Notes: generated by a model from the sequence alone, not told the origin. Positions 44,060-53,485 are shown, numbered from the stretch's first letter. The stretch is DNA of 64,000 bases from RGIG8244 sp045639325 (GCA_045639325.1 JAZUCU010000055.1:1-64000); one strand, 5' to 3'. Numbers and translations: made by a program.

Positions 44060-45337
44060 TCAATTCAACTCAAAAATCTTGCCTTCGCGTCTGGAATCTT
44101 CTGCTTTGAAAGCAATGAGATGACCTTCAAGAGTATCATCCAATCCGGTGAGAATGTATTCCGGATTATTTTCCTGAATTGCCGCAATGAAAGAGCCCAT
44201 AATGCCGAAGTCGCCACCGCCATGTCCGGAAGTAATGCCGTTATCGTTGAGAATGTTGGTATCGAAATCGGTACGTTCGCCGGTGATGAAATTGGTCAGC
44301 CAGATATGCTGTTCATCGCTGTAAATAGCACCTTTTGTACCGCAGATACGGGTCTGTCTGCCATCGTTACAGAATGCGGTCATGGTGAAACTTGCGGTGC
44401 TGCCATCGTTGAATTTCATGTTGACGACCTGATTATCCACAACGTCATTATCGCATTTGTAAACGCAACGGCCGTAAGGACCGGTCTGGAGAGCTTTCAT
44501 CACGCCGCCGACGGTCAGATCGCTGGTGATAACGTCCACCGGCCAATGGAAGAGACCTTTCAATGCTCTTTCGCGGATATAGAAATTGATCGCAGAGTAA
44601 GGACAGAGGGATTCGACCGCAACGGGGCAGTCAAGACAGCGGTCAGCGGCACCTTCGGGCTGATTTTTTTCGGAGAAATGATAAAGGGAGCCGAAAGACT
44701 GAACCTGATCACAAGGCTTATCCATCACATAACGGATCCAGTCCATATCGTGACAGGATTTTGCCAGGAGCATGAAACTGGATTCTTTTTCATTGCGCCA
44801 GTTACCGCGTACAAAAGAGTGTGCCTGATGCCAGTGTGCAACGCCTTCCAGACGCTGAATGGTAACGATATCGCCGATCGCACCGGACTTGATCAATTCT
44901 TTGATTTTTCTGGTACATGCAGTATAGCGGAGAACGTGGCAGACGGCGAAATAGACATTGGCTTTTCTCACGGCATCGACAATTCTGCGACAGGCTTCTT
45001 CGGTAGGAGCCATGGGTTTTTCCAGCAGGATGTGATAGCCCAGTTCTGCGCTGCGGATTGCGGGAATTTCGTGCATGGCATCCTGCATACAAATCAGAAC
45101 GGCGTCAGCGAATTTGGGTAGAGCGAGAGCTTCATCCCAGCTGCGGAAGCGGTATTCTTCGGGAATATTGTGTTCATCGCCCATTTTATTGCGGTGATAA
45201 TCTCTGGGTTCGGCGATGGCGACAATTTTCACTTTATCGGGAAATTGTTTGACGTAATTGGCATACGCATTTCCGCGTGAACCGCAACCGAGAATAATAA
45301 TTTTCACCTGATTATCAGCAGCTGTATTTTCGCTCAT
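44060..45337 (-). CDS. Gfo/Idh/MocA-family oxidoreductase
   Basis: This 425-residue protein has an N-terminal Rossmann fold (ILGCGSRGNAY, 16-24) for NAD(P), the EKP-like LLEKPMAPTEEACR motif (about 107-120) and the C-terminal GFO_IDH_MocA alpha/beta domain, with a Cys-rich insert (DRCLDCPVAVESLCPY) that is unusual and could bind a metal. Enzymes of this family oxidise or reduce sugars, inositols or sialic-acid-like compounds. The ATG at 45337 has AGGAGA eight to nine bases upstream; the open frame to 45433 is rejected since it spans the promoter. The NhaC gene follows. Confidence 0.88.
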   Translation of the reverse strand: MSENTAADNQVKIIILGCGSRGNAYANYVKQFPDKVKIVAIAEPRDYHRNKMGDEHNIPEEYRFRSWDEALALPKFADAVLICMQDAMHEIPAIRSAELGYHILLEKPMAPTEEACRRIVDAVRKANVYFAVCHVLRYTACTRKIKELIKSGAIGDIVTIQRLEGVAHWHQAHSFVRGNWRNEKESSFMLLAKSCHDMDWIRYVMDKPCDQVQSFGSLYHFSEKNQPEGAADRCLDCPVAVESLCPYSAINFYIRERALKGLFHWPVDVITSDLTVGGVMKALQTGPYGRCVYKCDNDVVDNQVVNMKFNDGSTASFTMTAFCNDGRQTRICGTKGAIYSDEQHIWLTNFITGERTDFDTNILNDNGITSGHGGGDFGIMGSFIAAIQENNPEYILTGLDDTLEGHLIAFKAEDSRREGKIFELN

Positions 45338-45377
45338 AACATGTTTCTCCTGGATTAACAATAGTTGTACATATTCT

Positions 45378-45406
45378 AATATACCACAGCAAGTTGAAAA
45401 AATCAA
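45378..45406 (-). promoter_or_regulatory. Sigma70-type promoter of the oxidoreductase/antiporter pair
   Basis: On the minus strand TTGATT (45401-45406), a 17-base spacer and TATATT (45378-45383) lie about 40 bases before the ATG at 45337. Confidence 0.55.
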
Positions 45407-45480
45407 CGTGGTAAAAATATTTATTAAAAACAAAATATTACAAATAGGAGAAAATAGTGCAGGTTAATGTTGAAATGATG

Positions 45481-45508
45481 TTGCTTTTTCTGAAAAATGT
45501 GCTATAAT
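45481..45508 (+). promoter_or_regulatory. Promoter of the third prepilin/glycosidase pair (extended -10)
   Basis: TTGCTT (45481-45486), a 16-base spacer and a perfect TATAAT (45503-45508) preceded by TGC. Transcription would start near 45515, about 46 bases before ATG. Confidence 0.6.
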
Positions 45509-45560
45509 TAATAGTAGTTCGTATATTTTTACAAAATAAATAACAAGGATTGTTTCAACA

Positions 45561-46298
45561 ATGAAAAAGTCACCATTCACACTCATCGAATTGCTGGTTG
45601 TGATAGCCATCATCGCTATCCTGGCATCCATGCTGCTGCCTGCACTGGGCAAAGTCAAGGATACCGCAAACGTCGCTAAATGCCAATCCAATCTCAAACA
45701 GATCGGCGTTTATGTCATGCAGTATGCCAACTCCAATAATGATTGGGGACCGGTCATGATGTCAGGTTCCACTTTTGACAGCGGCAGTCGGCCTGCCGGG
45801 GACTTCGGTTATGTGTATCAGAATGTTGCACTGGACTTCATGGTAAGTTCCGATGCGATTCCGCAGCAGTCATTGGGATCTCTTTTCATGTGCCCGGCAA
45901 CGATTCCGGATGCGAACACTGGCAGAGCCGCAGCGGCATATCTTTCCAACAATGGCGGTTTGAAATCTGCTGCGATCAATGCAAGAAAATACGGTACCGG
46001 TTATATCCGTACCTCCATCTTTTACCGTAACTTCAATGCCGGGCAGTCTCTGGGCGACAGTTTGTCCGGTCGGGCACTTTCCAGTATGACGGTTCTGCGT
46101 CTCAGCAAGATTATGGAAGGCTGTTACGTTTCTTCCCGCAGACCCAGTGCAATCACATTGGCAGGGGATGCGTATGAAACAAGAACCAGTCACGTAAAAC
46201 TGGCAAATGCATTGTACTGTGACGGTTCTGTTATGGCACGTCTTTACAAGGAACTTCCTGCCAATCTTATTGGACTTCACAATTACAACAAGAAATAA
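45561..46298 (+). CDS. Prepilin-type N-terminal methylation protein (pseudopilin-like), 3rd copy
   Basis: This 245-residue protein opens MKKSP then FTLIELLVVIAIIAILASMLLPALG, a class III signal with Glu at +5. The C-terminal part has LANALYCDGSV, the DG motif position of the family. AAGGA lies 11 bases before ATG. It is followed after 29 bp by a secreted glycosidase-like gene, and both are driven from the promoter at 45481-45508. It may be part of a surface or secretion structure that serves the exported enzyme. Confidence 0.88.
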   Translation: MKKSPFTLIELLVVIAIIAILASMLLPALGKVKDTANVAKCQSNLKQIGVYVMQYANSNNDWGPVMMSGSTFDSGSRPAGDFGYVYQNVALDFMVSSDAIPQQSLGSLFMCPATIPDANTGRAAAAYLSNNGGLKSAAINARKYGTGYIRTSIFYRNFNAGQSLGDSLSGRALSSMTVLRLSKIMEGCYVSSRRPSAITLAGDAYETRTSHVKLANALYCDGSVMARLYKELPANLIGLHNYNKK

Positions 46299-46327
46299 TC
46301 ACTGTTTTTCTGAAAGGTATACCTGTC

Positions 46328-48769
46328 ATGTTTCATAAATGGATTTCTACGGGGTGTCTTTGTGTCTTTACTCTGACATCTCTGCATGCGGAAAAAGTAA
46401 TCTATCATGATGATTTTGAAACAAATAAAGCAATGCGTGTCATGCCGAAAAGTTTCAACCAGCCTTATGATATCAATTACTGGGATTTCAAAAAAGAAGC
46501 CAATGGCAACACGTTTTACCGTGTGGATGTCAAGGCACTTCATGCCGCTTATATTCTGATTGCTCCCCGTGCAAACAAGATTGTCAAAGCCGCCTGGGGC
46601 AGTTCCAATCAAAAAGACGGGAAAGGCTCATCCGGTCATTTCCATTTCAATTCCCTGGGGATCAAAGTGGAAGACGGGAAAGGTTATCTTGTGACGGTGA
46701 AAATGCGCGGAGACAAGACTTGTACTCCGAAAACAGCGAGTGCTGTCCGCGTTGAATTGAGTTGGGATTCACCCAACGGCAAACAATACGGCATGACTGT
46801 CGGCGGAGCCTCTGCTCATCTTTCGGAAGATACAAAAGGAAAATGGATCACATTGAAAATGGAATTGTCGGAATTTCTGGAAGCACATATTGCTGCCGGT
46901 AATGGAGACAAAAATCTTCAAATTTCCAACATTGCTGTAGGGACATTTGTCGGCGGAGCGAAAAAGCAGGTCGTTTACGAAGTCGATGATGTGAAAATCA
47001 CGGAACTTGATGCAAAAGAACTTGCTGCATACCGTCATGCAAACCGGGATAAAACACTGGATGGTTTCAAATTTTCCAAACAGACCAATGATGCCTCATT
47101 CCCCTGGGGTGCATACGGCGACCCGGCGATGGGGATCCACCGTTGGTTCAAAGATCGGAAAAAAGTCTATGGTGCTGCAGAAATCAAGCAGACCATGGAA
47201 GACCGGAAGCTCATCATGCCTTATACCATGATGGCATTGAAACAGGCTGGATTCCAGATGGTTCAGCACGGTGGCGGTCAGGTCTTCACACTCAGCCCCG
47301 CGATCGCATTGGATGGTATCCGTCAAAATCTGGATTATTTTGCTGATTACGGCATGAAATTATCTCCCTCCACTTATGTGACCTGCTATTACAGCCGTGC
47401 GACGAAAGAACAGAGTCGTGCCGCCATGAAACGTCTGGATGCAGCATTGGGGAAACATCCTGCCCTTCTTTCTTATCATCTGGTGGATGAACCGGAAGGC
47501 GCGATGATGAAAGATTATCTCTGGGGCAAAACGGAACTGGAGAAACTGAACAAAAATATTTCCATTACCGCCTGCTGCAATTCAATCGGTTCCATCCGTG
47601 CATTGTCCGGCAGAGTTCCGCTGATCACCATTGACTATTATCCGATTTATCACGGACGGGATAACAAAGGTGCCTGGGCGGTTGTTGAAGCCGTGAAATA
47701 TGCGAAAAAGTGGGGCGCAAAACGGATCTGGTTGCTGCCGCAGGTTTTCGGCGGTCCCTCCTGGAGTGTGCCTTATCTTCCTGAATTCTACATTCAGTAT
47801 TTCGGCGGTCTTGCGGAAGGTGCGACCGGTTTCTATGCTTATGCTTTGAACCATCGCGGACGCTGGACGACCAATGCCAATAATGAAATCGGCAACTTCT
47901 TCGATACCTTCGGCAATCTGACGGAACTGGGGAAGGCAAAGAGTGCTCTTGCGCCTCTCTTTATCTCTGTCGGTGAACTTTTTGTGGATGCGGAACGGAA
48001 AGCCGATGATGCTGTCATTGCTTCCAACAATGCAAAATTCCTGAGCAAAGTCGGCAAGGAATATGATCGGATCGGCAGAGTTGTCCGCCAAGTGCCCGGC
48101 AGCAAACACCGTCTGATGGTTGTCTGGAACAATGACATTGAAAAAGTACAGAAAACCGATATCCGGCTGAAAGAATTTGCGGCATCGGAAAAAATTATGG
48201 ATCTGGAAACATTCCGCATGACCGGCAATAAAGTTTCCATGACACTCAAACCCGGTATGGGCCGTATTTATGCCATCGGCACATCCGCTGAATTGAACCG
48301 GCTCAAAACGCTGATTTTGCAGAAACGGATTGCGTTCTATGATAGCATCATCAAATGTCAGGTTCGTGAAGCCGTGAAGAAAGGCTTTGATCCTGCAAAA
48401 GTCAATGCTGCTCTTGCCAAACGGGATGCCGCTATCAAGAGTGGTAAACTTTTGGATGCCTGCAAGATGAGCCGTGTAATCAAAGAATCCTTCAATGCAG
48501 AAATGGAAAAAGATCCGGTTATCGGCAAGACAACGAAAGTGTTGAATGAGATGCAGCCTGTATTGATTCGTATTGAAGCGAAATTGCAGGCGTGGAAATA
48601 TCCGGTCAAAGACGCCGGAAAACTGGCATTGCTCAACGAATTCCGCAAACTTGCCCAAGATTACATGGTATTCCGCTTGGAAGTGGAAAGCAAAGGTTAT
48701 GCGCAGGCAGCGGAAAAATTCGAAGCCTTCAAGAAAGATTTCCTGGCATTTGAACAGAAGATCAAGTAA
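46328..48769 (+). CDS. Secreted glycoside-hydrolase-like protein with CBM-like N-terminus
   Basis: This 813-residue protein has a signal peptide (WISTGCLCVFTLTSLHA, cleavage near residue 21), a CBM-like beta-sandwich (about 22-225, opening VIYHDDFETN and ending VYEVDDVKITEL), and a probable TIM barrel (about 290-590). Within the barrel LSYHLVDEPEG places a catalytic-type Glu on a strand end, and a second acidic cluster is ITIDYYPIYHG. A helical C-terminal part (about 670-813) resembles a coiled bundle. I cannot give a CAZy family. AAAGG lies ten bases before ATG. It is co-transcribed with the prepilin-like gene upstream. Confidence 0.72.
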   Translation: MFHKWISTGCLCVFTLTSLHAEKVIYHDDFETNKAMRVMPKSFNQPYDINYWDFKKEANGNTFYRVDVKALHAAYILIAPRANKIVKAAWGSSNQKDGKGSSGHFHFNSLGIKVEDGKGYLVTVKMRGDKTCTPKTASAVRVELSWDSPNGKQYGMTVGGASAHLSEDTKGKWITLKMELSEFLEAHIAAGNGDKNLQISNIAVGTFVGGAKKQVVYEVDDVKITELDAKELAAYRHANRDKTLDGFKFSKQTNDASFPWGAYGDPAMGIHRWFKDRKKVYGAAEIKQTMEDRKLIMPYTMMALKQAGFQMVQHGGGQVFTLSPAIALDGIRQNLDYFADYGMKLSPSTYVTCYYSRATKEQSRAAMKRLDAALGKHPALLSYHLVDEPEGAMMKDYLWGKTELEKLNKNISITACCNSIGSIRALSGRVPLITIDYYPIYHGRDNKGAWAVVEAVKYAKKWGAKRIWLLPQVFGGPSWSVPYLPEFYIQYFGGLAEGATGFYAYALNHRGRWTTNANNEIGNFFDTFGNLTELGKAKSALAPLFISVGELFVDAERKADDAVIASNNAKFLSKVGKEYDRIGRVVRQVPGSKHRLMVVWNNDIEKVQKTDIRLKEFAASEKIMDLETFRMTGNKVSMTLKPGMGRIYAIGTSAELNRLKTLILQKRIAFYDSIIKCQVREAVKKGFDPAKVNAALAKRDAAIKSGKLLDACKMSRVIKESFNAEMEKDPVIGKTTKVLNEMQPVLIRIEAKLQAWKYPVKDAGKLALLNEFRKLAQDYMVFRLEVESKGYAQAAEKFEAFKKDFLAFEQKIK

Positions 48770-48783
48770 GCCCGATTTTTATT

Positions 48784-48831
48784 AAAAAAGCCCGTCAGTT
48801 GCAGTGAAAGATTGCAATTTGCGGGCTTTTT
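48784..48831. terminator. Bidirectional terminator between the glycosidase and DMT permease genes
   Basis: GCCCG (48790-48794) pairs with CGGGC (48822-48826), with an inner TTGCA/TGCAA pair. An A-run precedes and a T-run follows, so it can serve both convergent genes. Confidence 0.85.
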
Positions 48832-48835
48832 ACAT

Positions 48836-49723
48836 TTACAGCAGGAAAAAGATACCTGTAACTGTAAGAATCAATCCGGCAAGTTCCACCGGAGTAAATT
48901 TCTGATGTCGGAAAAATCTGCAATAGAGTGCAAAGAGTACAATGGAGCAATTCAACGCAGCGGGATAAGCCAATCCGGAGAGATTGATCTTATTCAAGGC
49001 ATCGATTCCCATGAAAAACAATACTTCGCCGCCGACTGCTGCAATGGCATAACTCAGAGAGAAACGGATGTGTTTTTTCTTCGGAAATTCCCGGTATTTG
49101 ATACAGGGCACTATCCACAGAAACATGGGCAGTTGAAGCATGATGACACGCCATTCCATGGCTGCCGGAGCAATTCCGCTGATTTTACTCGGAATCAACG
49201 TCAAAGTCTGCTGCAGACCGGTCATGGCAAAAGCAAGCAGGGAGTAAAGAATAAATTTTTTTCTTGATTTGGGAACGGCTGCCGGATCGGTATTTTCTTC
49301 TTCCTTTTTCCCGACACCCCAGCATACGATCCCGGCAATCAGCAGAATGATGCCGATGATCGCAAGAGTGGAAAGTCGTTCTCCATAAAAGATCAACATA
49401 GCCAGCAGCGGGCAGAACATGGCGGACTGCATGATACACCATGCGCCCCCTGCTTTTCCGTACATCATGGCTTTTTTGATGAACAGAAGAACGGGGAAGA
49501 AGCACAAACCGGAAGGCAGAATCCATATCGCCACTTTCCAGAATTCCATCATACTCACAGCAGGCGGACGGAGGAGGATAAACTGGAAAATATTCACCAG
49601 TATTCCGGCACCGAACATATAGGCGCCAGTGGAACGCTTGTCTTCGGGGAGTTGTTCATAGCAGATTCCGACGATGCACCAGAAGATACCGGCACCGAGC
49701 AAAATAAGTAATCCTGTCAACAT
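48836..49723 (-). CDS. EamA/DMT-superfamily permease
   Basis: This 295-residue membrane protein has about ten hydrophobic segments in two repeated halves, the drug/metabolite transporter (EamA) layout, with the C-terminal GLILTVTGIFFLL helix. A charged loop (GKKEEENTDPAAVPKSRKK) separates the halves. The solute is unknown, and relatives move amino acids, sugars or nucleosides. The ATG at 49723 (AGGA 11 bases upstream) is preferred; the frame to 49795 would add a hydrophilic tail and overlap the SDR gene. It follows the SDR gene by 28 bp. Confidence 0.8.
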   Translation of the reverse strand: MLTGLLILLGAGIFWCIVGICYEQLPEDKRSTGAYMFGAGILVNIFQFILLRPPAVSMMEFWKVAIWILPSGLCFFPVLLFIKKAMMYGKAGGAWCIMQSAMFCPLLAMLIFYGERLSTLAIIGIILLIAGIVCWGVGKKEEENTDPAAVPKSRKKFILYSLLAFAMTGLQQTLTLIPSKISGIAPAAMEWRVIMLQLPMFLWIVPCIKYREFPKKKHIRFSLSYAIAAVGGEVLFFMGIDALNKINLSGLAYPAALNCSIVLFALYCRFFRHQKFTPVELAGLILTVTGIFFLL

Positions 49724-49751
49724 GTTATGTATTTCCTGTATTAAATTGAAC

Positions 49752-50480
49752 TCAGCAGAACGGCTCTTTTGTGACCCGGTGCACGAGAATTTCATCGACT
49801 ACGGCATTGGTCCGGTGGGCAAGGAAAAACCAGACCAGATCTGCAATATCCTGCGGCATGATCATGCCATCAGGGGAAAGATCGGGGCGTGAGACTTTGA
49901 CCATGTCGGTATATACGCCGCCGGGGCAGATGGCGTGGACGCGGATATTTTCTTTATAGTATTCCCTTGCAATACTTTTAGTCATTCCAAGCAAGGCATG
50001 TTTGGAAGCACTGTAAATACTCTGCATGGGGTATCCGGCGTGGCTGACAACGGATGCGATATTGATGATGGTGGGTGTTTCTGATTTCTTGAGCATGGGC
50101 AATGCTTTCTGTGTCAGCATAAAAGGAACACGGACATTGATCGCCATGATTTTATCAAATTCCTCAAGGGAGATGTTTTCAAAAGGCGTATTCTGAGCGA
50201 CCCCGGCGTTATTGATCAGGACATCGATCCCACCGGTGAAGTTTTCGATCTTCTGTATGCTTTCCGCAATGAATTCGGGAGAAGTCAGATCGCCGGGCAT
50301 AACGATGCACGAACTCTGTTGATTGACGACAGCAGCGGTTTCATTGAGTTTTTCGATGTGATTTCCGCCGAGGAGGATAAGTTTCATCTGTTCTGCGGCA
50401 AGTTTTTCGGCAATGGCGCGACCGATTCCGCCGCCGGCACCGGTAAGAACAACGGTTTTGTTTTTGAGGTTAGCAATCAT
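49752..50480 (-). CDS. Short-chain dehydrogenase/reductase
   Basis: This 242-residue protein is a classical SDR: TGAGGGIG (13-20) for NAD(P) binding, NNAG near 90, the catalytic Ser in NIASVVS and YSASK as the Tyr-Lys pair. The C-terminus has the PGGVYTDM substrate-side loop. It oxidises or reduces an alcohol/ketone, and the substrate is not assigned. AGGAGA lies eight bases before ATG. The DMT permease is next on the same strand, so the two may act on one compound. Confidence 0.9.
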   Translation of the reverse strand: MIANLKNKTVVLTGAGGGIGRAIAEKLAAEQMKLILLGGNHIEKLNETAAVVNQQSSCIVMPGDLTSPEFIAESIQKIENFTGGIDVLINNAGVAQNTPFENISLEEFDKIMAINVRVPFMLTQKALPMLKKSETPTIINIASVVSHAGYPMQSIYSASKHALLGMTKSIAREYYKENIRVHAICPGGVYTDMVKVSRPDLSPDGMIMPQDIADLVWFFLAHRTNAVVDEILVHRVTKEPFC

Positions 50481-50557
50481 AATAAAGTTCTCCTGATTCG
50501 GGGTATAATATACATCCGTGGGGAACTCTTTTCAAGGAAAAGATGTGTGAATAGTTA

Positions 50558-50616
50558 CTGTTGTCCGGTAAAAATTTCAGTCCTTTATTGCTTTTAAATT
50601 TTTTACCGGGCAGCAG
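50558..50616. repeat. Imperfect 20-bp inverted repeat (CTGYTGYCCGGTAAAAA)
   Basis: CTGTTGTCCGGTAAAAATTT (50558-50577) is nearly matched by the reverse complement at 50596-50616, with only two base changes (both G-U compatible in one strand's RNA) and one extra A. The loop is 18 bases. A third copy of the arm lies at 56814-56831. It is found right after the DUF2062 gene on the minus strand and has no clear T-tract. Confidence 0.6.
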
Positions 50617-50621
50617 AATTT

Positions 50622-51143
50622 TCAGCAGGGGAGGCTCCTGTTGTTTTTTTGTTTTAATGCTTTATACCGTTTTGTAATGGACAGAACAAAGAAATAAGTA
50701 ACCGGGGTCATAATCAGAGTCAAAAGAGTTCCACCGGCAAAAAAGGCAAGGATAATATCAAGCCCTGCTTTATAGAGCATCTGATACCCTTCATACCATG
50801 GTCCTTCATGGTTAATGATCTGATTCATACATTGTTCGGCTTTTTCATAAGAGATATTTCTGCCGATCATTTTTCCACCGACCCAGCATTGTACAGGGTA
50901 GATAAAGAAAATAGAAACCGGATTGGTAAGGAGTGTTCCGACACTGGCTCCGATTTTACTTCCTTTGAGAATAAATGCCGTAGGGAGAGAACATACCAAT
51001 TGCAATCCAAACGGAATCAGACATCCATAAAACATTCCGATTGCCCAGCCGCGGGCAATATATTGAGGAGTAGCCTTTTCCCGTACAATTTTATAATAAA
51101 GCAGTTTTGTTTGTTTGACGATCCAATTTTTTTTCTTTTTCAC
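50622..51143 (-). CDS. DUF2062-domain membrane protein
   Basis: This 173-residue protein fits DUF2062: a short basic N-terminus, the ARGWAIGMFYGCLIPFGLQLV motif (about 30-50), a SVGTLLTNPVSIFFIYPVQ segment (about 67-85) and two further hydrophobic stretches at 125-155. Homologues are small inner-membrane proteins, sometimes fused to glycosyltransferases, of unknown role. The start is GTG with AGGAG eight bases upstream. Confidence 0.85.
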   Translation of the reverse strand: MKKKKNWIVKQTKLLYYKIVREKATPQYIARGWAIGMFYGCLIPFGLQLVCSLPTAFILKGSKIGASVGTLLTNPVSIFFIYPVQCWVGGKMIGRNISYEKAEQCMNQIINHEGPWYEGYQMLYKAGLDIILAFFAGGTLLTLIMTPVTYFFVLSITKRYKALKQKNNRSLPC

Positions 51144-51297
51144 TCTGAAGTCTCCTGCGTTGAAATAGTAAAATACAAACTGATAAGTCGTGAAAGAAGT
51201 GCATTTCCAAACGAAATTGCAGATTCAATCCAATCGTATTTTACAGAACTTTTCAGTGATCTGAAAACATTATCTTACTGAAAATGAGTGTTTGTCA

Positions 51298-51335
51298 GAG
51301 ACAGAAAAAGGAAATGTCAGTTCCTTTCCTGTCTC
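51298..51335. terminator. Stem-loop after the antiporter-EIIA gene
   Basis: GAGACAG (51298-51304) pairs with CTGTCTC (51329-51335), with an inner AAGGAA/TTCCTT pair. It lies 14 bases beyond the stop at 51350 on the minus strand. The T-tract is poor, so termination is likely but not certain. Confidence 0.5.
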
Positions 51336-51349
51336 TCATGCAGCTCGAA

Positions 51350-53485
51350 TTATGCCTTATGCGCAATCATAATTTTTCGAATATCGGCGGCATCCGAAGC
51401 TGACCGGATGATTTCAATATTCTTCTTATCATTCAATACAACTGCGACCTGTGACATAAACTGAAGGTATGGATCGTTGGAATTTTTGGGGCAGAGAGTC
51501 AGTACAATAATGTGTGCTTTGCTCTTATCCGGAGAACCAAAATCAAGACCATCTTTTTTAATACCGACAGCACAAACCAGCTCATTCACTCCATCTGTTC
51601 TGCCATGCGGCAAAGCCAAACCGCCGGGGAAACCGGTTGATATGGTATTTTCGCGTTCAATCACATCTGCTACACATTTTTCTCTGTTGGTCAGACGTTT
51701 ATTTTTGTCGAGAAGATCAACCAATTCCCGGATTACCTCTTCTTTTGTATTGCCCTTCAAATCGGTTGTAATGCAGTCAGACAGAATAACCCGTTCAACA
51801 GGAAGAATATATTTGCCAATATTTTTTTCTTCTATTGCAGGACCATTGAAAAGTTCTTTCTGGATGTCTTCCGGCCGGGAGAGTTCTTTCAGTTTATTCA
51901 GGCTCTGATGAAGTTCCACAAAAGTTTCATACATCACGGTTTTAATGGGAAATACTTCATGGGGATTTGATTCAAAAACAATCTGACTGTCATTGAAAGT
52001 CATGGTGAAGACCATGGCATTTCGCCGTAAATGAATAATTCCGGCTTCTTTGTCAATGGCGGAATGGCGGAAACCTTCACGCCGGAAGTTTTCCATAACG
52101 CCCCGCAGTACAAAATCAGCAACAGCTTCTGACGGAAGATTGAAAACAGTATGGACAGTTGTTGAGTCCTTGACCTCTTTTTTTACGCCTTTTTTTCTGA
52201 TTCCCAAAATTACCGATAACAAAGGCGGTGCAACCAGAGTTGTGATTAAGGTCATTATAATTCCGACACCGAACAGTTTCGGGTCCAGAATCGGTCCTTT
52301 TGTTCCATCTGCGAATGTCATCATGGTTGTTGCGCCGATACCGCCGATAATCAGAGCCACTTCACCGCGGGGAATCATTCCGGCACCGATACGAAGGGAT
52401 CCCAGCAGGTTGAAGTTCATAAAATAGGCAGGCAGAGCACAGCCGATAACTTTTGCCAGCACCGCTATAACAGAATAGATCAGCCCCAGAGTTAAGACTT
52501 CACCATTCGCAAGTACGCGGATATCAACCAGCATACCCATGACCACAAAAAACACAGGAACCAGGAAGTTGTAAATCGGGTGCAGAGTCGACTGGATTGA
52601 GAATGAAATATCGGTTTTGGAAAGGCTCAATCCCATGATGTAAGCGCCGATAATCATTGCCAATCCCGCCTGTTCAAATGCTCCAGCCAGAAGCAGTGCC
52701 AAACCCAATGAAAGAATGGAAAAGATGGCGGACGATTTGAACCACTTGAGGAATGCCGCAATTTTGTGGGCAAGTACCAGACCAAGCAGGGTCGCACCCA
52801 GCCAGATACCGAAACTCTTGACTGCGATCCAACCGATTCCTGCCCAGTTGACCTGACCACCGGCGGAAGCACTGACTGTCACAATACCCATAACAATTGC
52901 CAGACAGATAATGCCGAGCACATCATCAATTACAGCTGCCGCAAGAATCGTTACCCCCTCCGGCGAGTCGATACTCTTCTTTTCCGAGAGGATACGGGCT
53001 GTTATCCCGACCGAGGTTGCGGTGCAGAGAATCCCGAGGAAAAGACAGCGGGGGTCCATAAACGCAGCTTTCAATGCAATCATACCGATCATATCACCGA
53101 ACACGAAAGAGAAAATAACTCCGCCGATACCGACGACACTTCCCACGACCGAGTATTTGAAGAACATACGCAGGTCAGTTTCAAGTCCGGACATGAACAG
53201 AAGCACAATAGAACCGAGAGTGGCGATCCCGTAAAGTATTGGAGATACCGGAACGGAAGCACCCGGGATCAGCGGGAAGAGCCCATGATGGAACCCGTGC
53301 AGGTTGATTCCGATACTGCCAAGCAGATAAGGACCGATAATAATACCGGCAATCAATTCTCCAAGTACAGAGGGAACTTTTAATTTTTTTGCAAGATCGC
53401 CGCAGAATCTTGCGGCAAAGATAATAACACCCAGTTGAAGTGCCAATATAGCAATTTGGGCAGTCAAAGACAATTCTTCATTCAT
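51350..53485 (-). CDS. CPA2-type cation/proton antiporter fused to a PTS EIIA-like domain
   Basis: This 711-residue protein has an N-terminal antiporter domain of about twelve helices (residues 5-400) with the ion-site VIDDVLGII (about 185-193). A linker follows, then a C-terminal type-2 PTS EIIA domain (about 560-711) with the phosphorylatable His627 in ALPHGRTDG. Exchange of Na+ or K+ for protons may therefore be tuned by phosphate flow from the PTS or by nucleotide-like signals. The ATG at 53485 is the first good start; a TTG at 53536 lacks a ribosome-binding site. Similar antiporter-EIIA fusions exist, but their control is poorly known. No EI or HPr gene lies nearby. Confidence 0.88.
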   Translation of the reverse strand: MNEELSLTAQIAILALQLGVIIFAARFCGDLAKKLKVPSVLGELIAGIIIGPYLLGSIGINLHGFHHGLFPLIPGASVPVSPILYGIATLGSIVLLFMSGLETDLRMFFKYSVVGSVVGIGGVIFSFVFGDMIGMIALKAAFMDPRCLFLGILCTATSVGITARILSEKKSIDSPEGVTILAAAVIDDVLGIICLAIVMGIVTVSASAGGQVNWAGIGWIAVKSFGIWLGATLLGLVLAHKIAAFLKWFKSSAIFSILSLGLALLLAGAFEQAGLAMIIGAYIMGLSLSKTDISFSIQSTLHPIYNFLVPVFFVVMGMLVDIRVLANGEVLTLGLIYSVIAVLAKVIGCALPAYFMNFNLLGSLRIGAGMIPRGEVALIIGGIGATTMMTFADGTKGPILDPKLFGVGIIMTLITTLVAPPLLSVILGIRKKGVKKEVKDSTTVHTVFNLPSEAVADFVLRGVMENFRREGFRHSAIDKEAGIIHLRRNAMVFTMTFNDSQIVFESNPHEVFPIKTVMYETFVELHQSLNKLKELSRPEDIQKELFNGPAIEEKNIGKYILPVERVILSDCITTDLKGNTKEEVIRELVDLLDKNKRLTNREKCVADVIERENTISTGFPGGLALPHGRTDGVNELVCAVGIKKDGLDFGSPDKSKAHIIVLTLCPKNSNDPYLQFMSQVAVVLNDKKNIEIIRSASDAADIRKIMIAHKA

